Assembly: GCA_002311915.1 (NCBI GenBank)
Contig: DCAF01000058.1
Location: 1,456 to 8,088 of the forward strand
Source of the DNA: Sulfurovum sp. UBA1140
Lineage (GTDB): Bacteria; Campylobacterota; Campylobacteria; Campylobacterales; Sulfurovaceae
Direction: 5' to 3'
Length of the DNA: 6,633 bases
This document shows positions 1 through 5,597 of the stretch, piece by piece. The position numbers and the translations under genes are program-made. Each line of letters begins with the position of its first letter. Position 1 is the stretch's first letter. The notes below the pieces were generated by a model. The model made no database searches. It was given only the letters and a program-made list of their open reading frames with translations, and was not told the DNA's origin.

Positions 1-108
1 GAAAAAGATGAGTTGGTGCAGAACTATATTGACAAAGGGTTAAAGCTTCAAAAAGTTGTTCTTCTCTTTTGGGGGTGGGAGATGCTCTGTTGTTTGAAGG
101 TTGATTAA
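1..108 (+). CDS. 3' end of an unrecognised gene (partial)
   Basis: Frame 1 is open from the window edge to a TAA at 106-108 and gives 35 residues; the other two + frames hit stops early. The peptide begins with a charged, probably helical stretch (EKDELVQNYIDKGLKLQ) and then turns hydrophobic and aromatic (VVLLFWGWEMLCCLKVD). I do not recognise the family from so short a tail. The sequence becomes much more AT-rich just after the stop, as expected where coding sequence ends. The tail is odd in its density of Trp and Cys, so a chance open frame or a frameshifted end cannot be excluded. Confidence 0.45.
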   Translation, partial: EKDELVQNYIDKGLKLQKVVLLFWGWEMLCCLKVD

Positions 109-249
109 TTTTTAAAACTTACACCCCTATACTACAATTAAAAAATAAAAACCGTTTTTTTAATCGGAGTCATATCAATGAGCTACAATTGTTATTAACT
201 CCAGTTAATTAAAGGGGTATTCTCTCATTTCAAAAGCACAAAGTAACAC
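109..249. other. AT-rich intergenic stretch with inverted repeats
   Basis: No convincing gene is seen between the upstream stop and the promoter of the MerR-type gene. The stretch holds an A/T-only inverted repeat (137-145 with 156-164), a 16-bp palindrome (194-209), and a distant complementary pair ACCCCT (123-128) and AGGGGT (213-218) that would enclose both. There is also a minimal reading frame at 178-198 (MSYNCY) with GGAG about 9 bases before its ATG. None of these proves a function. No GC-rich hairpin followed by a T-run, as in a classical terminator, is present. Confidence 0.5.
194..209. repeat. 16-bp palindrome, possible protein-binding site
   Basis: The sequence ATTAACT-CC-AGTTAAT has two perfect 7-base arms around a 2-base centre. 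Its size and symmetry suit a dimeric DNA-binding protein. It sits about 40 bp upstream of the -35 hexamer of the promoter at 250-278, where an activator or a second operator could act. It does not match the FNR consensus, and no regulator can be named from the sequence alone. Confidence 0.4.
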
Positions 250-278
250 TTGACACTAAAACTATTTTAGAGTATAAT
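250..278 (+). promoter_or_regulatory. Consensus sigma70-type promoter of the merR-aas operon
   Basis: The hexamer TTGACA at 250-255 and the hexamer TATAAT at 273-278 are both exact consensus matches and are separated by 17 bp, the optimal spacing. Transcription would start near 285, leaving a leader of about 20 bases. That leader contains AGGAG at 295-299, six bases before the ATG at 306. Unlike classical MerR-activated promoters, which carry an over-long 19-20 bp spacer, this one needs no distortion to work. A regulator bound in the spacer would therefore more likely repress. Confidence 0.85.
253..273. promoter_or_regulatory. Palindromic operator in the promoter spacer
   Basis: Between the -35 and -10 hexamers lies CTAAAA-CTA-TTTTAG (256-261 and 265-270). 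The symmetry extends after one mismatch to AC (253-254) and GT (272-273). The dyad is centred on position 263, almost exactly the middle of the spacer. MerR-family dimers are known to bind dyads placed between -35 and -10, and the next gene encodes a MerR-type protein, so autoregulation is the simple reading. Binding itself is inferred. Confidence 0.6.
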
Positions 279-305
279 ATCAACAATATATTATAGGAGT
301 CAATT

Positions 306-965
306 ATGTCATTAAAAATGAAAAACCTAATGGAACAGACAGGTGAGAGTAAATCAACCATTCTTTTTTATGTTAAAGAGGGGTTACTGCTAGAGCCTGA
401 AAAGCCTAAACCTAATTTGCATCTTTATGATGAGTCTTGTATTAATATTATAAAGTTTATTAAATATCTTCAAAATCAATTCTCTTACTCGATTGCACAG
501 ATTCAAGCGATATTTAAAGAGAATAATTTTAATTTTTCTGATGATTTTTCGATTATGTTAAAGTCTTTGCAGATGATGTCGGGCAGTGCAGGTGGTCGTT
601 GGTATGGTGATGAAGATTTTTTAGAATTGGCTCACTTAACACAACAAGAGCTTGAAGATTATATAGAAAGAGGGCTACTTTTTAGGCAAGAGAAGGGCTT
701 TAACGAACAAGAGTTAAAGCTCGTATTGGTTCTGAAACGGGCAAAAAAATTGGGGCTTAATGAGCAACTTTTTAATGAGTATGTTAAGAGTGCCAAAGCC
801 CTTGCCAAGATAGAGTATCGCTTGGGGGCTGAGATGCTAGAGCAAGATGAGCAGAAGCATAATGAACACTATGAACTGCTATTTGACTCTATTTTAACAC
901 TAAAACCCTATCTTTTTAATATGCACACCATGCAAGAGCATCAAAAGCAGATGGAGTTAAAGTAA
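306..965 (+). CDS. MerR-type transcriptional regulator with two HTH-like units
   Basis: This 219-residue protein is predicted to be a cytoplasmic DNA-binding regulator. An N-terminal MerR-type winged helix spans roughly residues 5-71, with the hallmark YVKEGLL at 22-28 and a Tyr-Asp pair at 41-42. A second, shorter copy appears at about 103-158, with YIERGLL at 119-125, then GFNEQEL and KRAKKLGL as in the helix and wing of MerR domains. The C-terminal part (about 160-219) is helical, Glu/Gln/His-rich and may dimerise or sense a ligand. No Cys cluster for metal binding is visible. The ATG at 306 is chosen because AGGAG lies six bases upstream; Met5 is a weaker alternative. The stop overlaps the next start by one base, so the two genes are translationally coupled. 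It probably regulates its own operon through the dyad at 253-273 and hence phospholipid salvage. The family call is good; the ligand is unknown. Confidence 0.85.
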   Translation: MSLKMKNLMEQTGESKSTILFYVKEGLLLEPEKPKPNLHLYDESCINIIKFIKYLQNQFSYSIAQIQAIFKENNFNFSDDFSIMLKSLQMMSGSAGGRWYGDEDFLELAHLTQQELEDYIERGLLFRQEKGFNEQELKLVLVLKRAKKLGLNEQLFNEYVKSAKALAKIEYRLGAEMLEQDEQKHNEHYELLFDSILTLKPYLFNMHTMQEHQKQMELK

Positions 966-3900
966 TGAAAGCACTTTTTAAAATTGGGGGGTTTACCCCG
1001 TATATATTTATTGTCTTTTTAAATGCGATGACCGACTTGGGTCATAAAATTATTCTGCAAAACACCATTTTTAAAGCCTATGATGGTTCAGAACTTATTA
1101 TCTTAACGGCTATTGTTAACGCATTAATTCTGCTACCTTTTATTTTTCTCTTCTCTCCATCAGGATTTTTAAGTGATAAGTACCCTAAAGTTCAGATTAT
1201 ACGGGTCGCTTCACTGGTCGCTGTTGGAATTACCACGCTTATACTATTTTCATATATTATGGGTTGGTTTTGGGTCGCTTTTGGGTTAACTTTTCTTTTG
1301 GCAGCCCAAAGTGCTATCTATTCTCCTGCTAAATATGGTCTAATAAAAGAGATGGTGGGTAATGAAAAACTAAGCATTGCGAATGCGATGGTGCAATCAA
1401 TTACCATTATCTCTATTTTGGCTGGAGCAGTGATTTATTCTATCTTTTTTGAATCACTTCTTGATAATCAAACGGTGGATAAAGGTGAGATACTGCAATA
1501 TATTTACCCTGTTGGATTTGCATTGATTGGGGCTTCGGTCATGGAGTTTTTACTCTCTCTTCATCTGATTAAAACCGTTGAAATTAAAAAAAGTATGCAG
1601 TTTAAGCCAAAAAAATATGCCAATTTGACCTATTTACGGGGTAACCTTCGGGTTATTAAAAAGAATCAAACAGTATGGCTTTCGATTATTGGTCTCTCGA
1701 TTTTTTGGGGTATATCTCAACTGGTGGTGGCGATTTTTGGGGAGTATCTTAAAGAGAATATGGGGGTAACCAATACCATTGTTGCCCAAGGACTGCTTTC
1801 GTTATCGGGTATTGGTATTGTGGCTGGTTCGCTCTTTGTTGGGCGTGTGAGTCGGCGTTATATCGAGACAGGCGTTATTCCTATTGGGGCATTGGGCATT
1901 ACAGTTTCGCTCTTTTTTATCTCTAGTTTAGAGTCACTTACTTCACTGGGTGTTCTCTTTTTCTTTTATGGCTTTTTCTCGGGGCTTTTTATTGTGCCAC
2001 TCAATACACTGATACAATTTTCTGCCCCAAAACGAATGATGGGGAAGATACTTGCAGGTAGTAACTTTATGCAAAATGTCTCGATGTTTTTCTTTTTATT
2101 ACTGGTGACACTCTTTGCCTTTATTGGGGTCTCTAGTACAACTTTATTTACGATTGCGACGTTCATTGCTTTGGTTGGCTTTGTTTATACCCTTATTAAA
2201 CTGCCTCAATCAATGGTGCGTTTTGTGGTGCGTTTTCTTTTTGGACTTAAATATCGAATTGATATAGAGGGGCTAGACAATATTAAATCAAGTCGTGGTG
2301 TACTGTTACTAGGAAACCATGTCTCTTTTTTAGATTGGGCATTTTTGCAGATTGCCTACCCCAAACAGATTCGATTTGTAATTGATAGAGGTTACTATAA
2401 TCTTTGGTATTTCAGACCGATATTCAAGTTTTTTGGAGCCATTCCTATCTCTCGTCGTGGGGGTAAAAAAGCGCTCTCTTTGGTGGCAGAAGCACTTAAC
2501 CGTGGAGAGACAGTAGCACTCTTCCCCGAGGGTCACTTATCACGAAATGGACACCTTGGAAAGTTTCAAAAAGGTTTTGAACTGGCAACTGCCGAGGTGA
2601 CTCGAAATTCTATTATTGTACCTTTTTACCTACGGGGATTATGGGAGGGGAAGTTCTCTCACGCTTCAGGAAAGATGAAAAGTAAAAAGTTAGGTGATGT
2701 GGGGGTAGCATTTGGAAAAGAAATGCCAATTAATAGCAGTGCTATTGAAGTTAAAGAGGCAGTCTTTAGACTCTCGATTAGCTCATGGAAAGCCTATACG
2801 AAACGACTGCCAACCTTGCCAAAAGCGTGGATAAAAGAGGCGAAATTGGTGGGTAGTGGATTGTCTGTGGCTGATTCTACAGGCGTAGAGCTAAGTGGAT
2901 ACCGTTTTATCACGGCTGTATTGTTAATGAGAAGTGCTTTTAAAAAACTTTTAGGAGAAGAGCAGAATATCGGGCTTATTGTTCCTACAAGTGCAGGGGG
3001 GTCAATTGCCAATATGGCAACGCTAACTTTGGGTAAAACGATTGTTAATCTTAACTATTCAAGTGGAACAAGCAGTCTTAAACATGCCATAATGGTAGCC
3101 GATATTAACCATATTATCACCTCTAAACAGTTTATTACCAAGTTAAAAGCCAAAGGATTTGACCTTGACGAAGCGTTGAAAGGAAAAGATATTATCTACC
3201 TAGAAGATTTAAAAGCCAAAATGAGCAGAGTTTCACAACTAGGAACGCTACTTATGGCAAAGTTTTTTCCCACAGCACTGTTACGTCTACTCTTTATTAA
3301 ACAAGTAAACCCAGCCGATACCACCGCGATTCTTTTTTCAAGTGGAAGCGAAGGAACCCCTAAAGGAATAGAGCTTAGTCATATTAATATTATGGGAAAT
3401 ATCAAGCAGATCGCTACGGTTTTAAACCCCAATGAACAAGATGTAATGTTGGGAACACTGCCAATATTTCATTCGTTTGGGTTAACGGTTTCAACACTTT
3501 TTCCACTAATAGAAGGTGTTCCTGTGGTGTGTCATCCAGATCCCACTGATGGGCTTGGTATTGCTAAAATATCGCTAAAGTATGAAGCAACACTGCTCTT
3601 TGCAACAGCCACATTCTTTAGACTTTATGCACGAAATCGAAAGATTCACCCGTTGATGTTTGATAGTCTACGTATGGTTATTGCAGGAGCTGAGAAGTTG
3701 CCAAAAGAGGTTGCAGAGCTGTTTAAGTCACGGTTTGGAAAGACCATTTTAGAGGGGTATGGAACCACCGAAACCACCCCTGTTGCAAGTTGTAATATTC
3801 ATGATGCCATTGCCACCGATGATTATCATGTTCAAGTAGGAAACCGAGCAGGAAGTATTGGCTTGGCACTGCCAGGAAGCAGTTTTATGATAGTTAATCC

Positions 3901-4411
3901 TGATACTTTTGAACCATTGCCAATCGGTGAAGATGGAATGATGCTGATTGGTGGAACGCAAGTAATGAAAGGCTATCTAGGAGATAAAGAGAAGACACAA
4001 TCGGTTATTAAAGAGATAGACGGCATTCGTTGGTACATTACAGGGGATAAGGGTCATGTAGATGAGGATGGATTTGTGACCATTGTTGACCGATACAGCC
4101 GTTTTGCTAAAATTGCAGGTGAGATGGTCAGCCTTGGTTTGGTTGAGGGTGAGATAGAGAAACTTTTGGGTGAAAATGACCAAATATCAGTAACAGCCAT
4201 TCCTGATGCAAAAAAAGGAGAGAAGATAGTGTTACTTTTAGAGGGTGAGAAAGATTTAGAGCTGTTAAAAAAAGAGATTAAAAATCTTGGGATGAATTCA
4301 CTATTTATTCCTAATGCTTACTTTAAAGTAGAGAGTGTTCCAAAATTGGGGACTGGCAAGGCAGATTTTAAGGGAGCGAAGCGGTTGGCTATCAAATTGT
4401 TAGAAGAATAA
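965..4411 (+). CDS. aas: MFS transporter / PlsC acyltransferase / acyl-ACP synthetase fusion (LplT-Aas type)
   Basis: This 1148-residue inner-membrane protein has three domains. Residues 1 to about 415 are an MFS transporter with roughly twelve hydrophobic segments and a motif-A-like loop (GFLSDK, 67-72), resembling the lysophospholipid flippase LplT. Residues about 425-620 are a PlsC-type acyltransferase with the catalytic HX4D (His452, Asp457), GAIPISRR (491-498), FPEG (520-523) and a block-IV Pro at 553. Residues about 640-1148 are an AMP-binding acyl-activating enzyme. It has the phosphate loop SSGSEGTPKG (792-801), YGTTE (932-936), the ATP-ribose Asp1028 in YITGD, the hinge region DR (1042-1043) and the C-terminal catalytic Lys1132 in GTGK. 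All key residues are present. In E. coli, LplT and Aas are separate proteins of about 397 and 719 residues that import lysophosphatidylethanolamine and re-acylate it on acyl-ACP; here they are joined. GGAG at 953-956 inside the upstream gene serves the ATG at 965. The exact lipid substrate is inferred. Confidence 0.9.
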   Translation: MKALFKIGGFTPYIFIVFLNAMTDLGHKIILQNTIFKAYDGSELIILTAIVNALILLPFIFLFSPSGFLSDKYPKVQIIRVASLVAVGITTLILFSYIMGWFWVAFGLTFLLAAQSAIYSPAKYGLIKEMVGNEKLSIANAMVQSITIISILAGAVIYSIFFESLLDNQTVDKGEILQYIYPVGFALIGASVMEFLLSLHLIKTVEIKKSMQFKPKKYANLTYLRGNLRVIKKNQTVWLSIIGLSIFWGISQLVVAIFGEYLKENMGVTNTIVAQGLLSLSGIGIVAGSLFVGRVSRRYIETGVIPIGALGITVSLFFISSLESLTSLGVLFFFYGFFSGLFIVPLNTLIQFSAPKRMMGKILAGSNFMQNVSMFFFLLLVTLFAFIGVSSTTLFTIATFIALVGFVYTLIKLPQSMVRFVVRFLFGLKYRIDIEGLDNIKSSRGVLLLGNHVSFLDWAFLQIAYPKQIRFVIDRGYYNLWYFRPIFKFFGAIPISRRGGKKALSLVAEALNRGETVALFPEGHLSRNGHLGKFQKGFELATAEVTRNSIIVPFYLRGLWEGKFSHASGKMKSKKLGDVGVAFGKEMPINSSAIEVKEAVFRLSISSWKAYTKRLPTLPKAWIKEAKLVGSGLSVADSTGVELSGYRFITAVLLMRSAFKKLLGEEQNIGLIVPTSAGGSIANMATLTLGKTIVNLNYSSGTSSLKHAIMVADINHIITSKQFITKLKAKGFDLDEALKGKDIIYLEDLKAKMSRVSQLGTLLMAKFFPTALLRLLFIKQVNPADTTAILFSSGSEGTPKGIELSHINIMGNIKQIATVLNPNEQDVMLGTLPIFHSFGLTVSTLFPLIEGVPVVCHPDPTDGLGIAKISLKYEATLLFATATFFRLYARNRKIHPLMFDSLRMVIAGAEKLPKEVAELFKSRFGKTILEGYGTTETTPVASCNIHDAIATDDYHVQVGNRAGSIGLALPGSSFMIVNPDTFEPLPIGEDGMMLIGGTQVMKGYLGDKEKTQSVIKEIDGIRWYITGDKGHVDEDGFVTIVDRYSRFAKIAGEMVSLGLVEGEIEKLLGENDQISVTAIPDAKKGEKIVLLLEGEKDLELLKKEIKNLGMNSLFIPNAYFKVESVPKLGTGKADFKGAKRLAIKLLEE

Positions 4412-4450
4412 ATCAATTCTTTAATTTTTTTTAATAGAAAAAAATATTAC

Positions 4451-4475
4451 TTATAATTATATATTCAAATTATAA
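4451..4475. repeat. A/T-only inverted repeat between operons
   Basis: TTATAATT (4451-4458) is followed after nine bases by its exact reverse complement AATTATAA (4468-4475). A weaker A/T hairpin (4424-4431 with 4438-4445) lies just before it. With no G or C in the stems, neither is a convincing terminator. In DNA this AT-rich such repeats can also arise by chance. They are recorded because no better termination signal is visible after the stop of the lipid gene at 4411. Confidence 0.35.
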
Positions 4476-4492
4476 AAATATTTTCCACAAAT

Positions 4493-4506
4493 TTGACATG
4501 AATCAA
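4493..4506. promoter_or_regulatory. FNR/DNR-family binding site upstream of the nor operon
   Basis: The sequence TTGAC-ATGA-ATCAA matches the CRP/FNR-superfamily consensus TTGAT-N4-ATCAA at nine of ten defined bases. The single difference (C at 4497) is the base found in TTGAC half-sites of NO-responsive DNR/NNR boxes. Its centre (4499.5) lies so that a start at about 4541 would be at +1 with the box at -41.5, the classical class II activator position. Activation by an oxygen- or NO-sensing regulator fits a nitric oxide reductase operon. Which regulator acts is not visible here. Confidence 0.75.
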
Positions 4507-4528
4507 TATTTTTAATGAAACAAGTTGT

Positions 4529-4534
4529 AATAAT
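4529..4534 (+). promoter_or_regulatory. -10 hexamer of the nor operon promoter
   Basis: AATAAT matches TATAAT at five of six bases. It lies exactly at -12 to -7 if the FNR-like box is centred at -41.5, placing the transcription start near 4541. No acceptable -35 hexamer is found 17 bp upstream, as expected for an activator-dependent promoter. The hit is in AT-rich DNA, where such hexamers are common, so the support comes mainly from the spacing. Confidence 0.55.
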
Positions 4535-4577
4535 ACATCATGCTTTAGTAGACAAAATATTTAAAAGGATTCCAAAT

Positions 4578-4931
4578 ATGGAAGAAATACTTATTGTGAG
4601 ACCAGAGATTGCACCTGATGCGTTTTTGTGGATTTTTACTGTATCGACCTTGGTGTTAGTTTTTGGGGTAGCTTATGCGGCTACGGTTACACTCTCTAAA
4701 ATGGGTTATTTTTCAGAAAAATGGATAACTCTTGGATATTTGTTTTGGGCATTACAAACTTACTGCTTATATGACCTTTCTGTTCAGATTCAAAGTGAAC
4801 CTTTTACAACCAAAGTATTGATGGTGACGATGATGGCTTATCTCTTTATTCCTCATCTTTATTTTAAATTGATAGAAGATTCTGATAAACGATACGAACA
4901 GAGTGCTGATATGGCAGAAAATAAAAACTAA
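4578..4931 (+). CDS. Small three-helix membrane protein preceding norC
   Basis: From the ATG at 4578 this encodes 117 residues with three probable membrane helices (about 14-38, 48-70 and 77-98) and a charged C-terminal tail (DSDKRYEQSADMAENKN). I do not recognise the family. There is no signal peptide, Cys-x-x-Cys-His or clear metal site. The frame is open further up to an ATG at 4515. The 4578 start is preferred because AAGGA (4565-4569) lies eight bases before it and because the predicted transcription start (about 4541) lies after 4515. Those upstream codons also encode an unusually polar leader. The stop is nine bases from norC and the gene shares the FNR-controlled promoter, so a role in assembly, stability or electron delivery of nitric oxide reductase is a reasonable inference. 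Small helical Nor accessory proteins exist in other bacteria, but homology to them cannot be claimed here. Confidence 0.75.
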   Translation: MEEILIVRPEIAPDAFLWIFTVSTLVLVFGVAYAATVTLSKMGYFSEKWITLGYLFWALQTYCLYDLSVQIQSEPFTTKVLMVTMMAYLFIPHLYFKLIEDSDKRYEQSADMAENKN

Positions 4932-4940
4932 GGAGGAGAC

Positions 4941-5597
4941 ATGGCAAACGAAAATCTATCTGTCTGGACGAGTATACCGTTTTGGCGTAAATCAGCTGCG
5001 TGGGTAACAGGATTTGCATCTATGTTACTTATCTGGCTAACATTTGACACATTGGGTCAAATTTCTATGGGTACTGATGATGATCTGAAGGCAGGAACAA
5101 TTAAGAGGGTTCCTGCACCAACGGTTATTAACCATAAGATTACCTATGAGATGAGTACAAAAAGAGGACATGAGGTACCAGTAATTGGTGAGAAAGAGCC
5201 ATTTTTTGGAAAAGAGCATACGGTTGAAGAGGCTGCAGCACTATTGCATCTTGGAAAACTAACTTCTCAAACAAAAAACTGTATGAACTGTCATACACTT
5301 TTAGGAAATGGTGCCTATTATGCTCCTGACCTTACAAAAGCATGGTTAGATCCAATGTGGAGTGAGACAGGACCTATGATGGCAATGACTGGGAAGAGTA
5401 CTAGAGAAGAAGCTATGGCTGAATTTTTAATGCACCCTTCAACTTATCCTACTCATGCAAGAATGATGCCAGAACTTGGTATTACCGAAGATGAGGCAAA
5501 AGGGTTGGTAGCATTCTTAAAACATATGAGTAGTATCGACACAAATGGTTTCCCAAGAAACTTTGGAAAAGAGGAGGGTTTAACAAATGCTCACTAG
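4941..5597 (+). CDS. norC: Nitric oxide reductase cytochrome c subunit NorC
   Basis: NorC is the membrane-anchored cytochrome c of cNOR; it takes electrons from periplasmic c-type cytochromes and passes them to the hemes of NorB. A short polar N-terminus precedes one uncleaved membrane helix (about 17-38), leaving the rest in the periplasm. The heme c motif is CMNCH (114-118), followed by the family signature TLLGNGAYYAPDLTKAW. The distal Met ligand is probably Met175 or Met176 in ARMMPELGITEDE, and the conserved end IDTNGFP is present. At 218 residues it is about 70 longer than Pseudomonas NorC (about 146). Most of the extra length is a segment between the anchor and the heme motif (about 42-105). 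A strong ribosome-binding site, AGGAGGAG (4931-4938), overlaps the upstream stop. Its 3' end overlaps the norB start by 11 bases. The assignment is secure. Confidence 0.96.
   Translation: MANENLSVWTSIPFWRKSAAWVTGFASMLLIWLTFDTLGQISMGTDDDLKAGTIKRVPAPTVINHKITYEMSTKRGHEVPVIGEKEPFFGKEHTVEEAAALLHLGKLTSQTKNCMNCHTLLGNGAYYAPDLTKAWLDPMWSETGPMMAMTGKSTREEAMAEFLMHPSTYPTHARMMPELGITEDEAKGLVAFLKHMSSIDTNGFPRNFGKEEGLTNAH

Noticed and set aside
137..164. A/T inverted repeat with a T-run as a terminator for the upstream gene
   Set aside because: The 9-bp stem contains no G or C and the T-run is part of the stem itself, so it does not make a stable intrinsic terminator.
178..198. Six-codon frame MSYNCY as a leader peptide
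   Set aside because: It is too short to judge, contains no run of regulatory codons, and lies upstream of the only strong promoter in the region.
1966..4183. Several minus-strand open frames of 66-72 codons (1966-2166, 2330-2536, 2794-3012, 3749-3961, 3977-4183)
   Set aside because: They lie antisense within the well-supported 1148-codon gene, have no recognisable protein features, and are explained as shadows of its codon use.
4424..4445. A/T hairpin after the lipid gene as a terminator
   Set aside because: The stem is A/T only and no T-run follows it; in DNA this AT-rich it is expected by chance.
4493..4498. TTGACA as a -35 hexamer for the nor operon
   Set aside because: No -10 hexamer lies 16-18 bp downstream. 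The same bases are better explained as the left half of the FNR-like box.
4515..4577. Upstream ATG giving a 21-residue longer version of the small membrane protein
   Set aside because: No ribosome-binding sequence precedes 4515. The predicted transcription start (about 4541) lies after it, and AAGGA sits correctly before the ATG at 4578.
5037..5219. Minus-strand open frame of 60 codons inside norC
   Set aside because: It is fully antisense to a secure gene and shows no family features or plausible expression signals.
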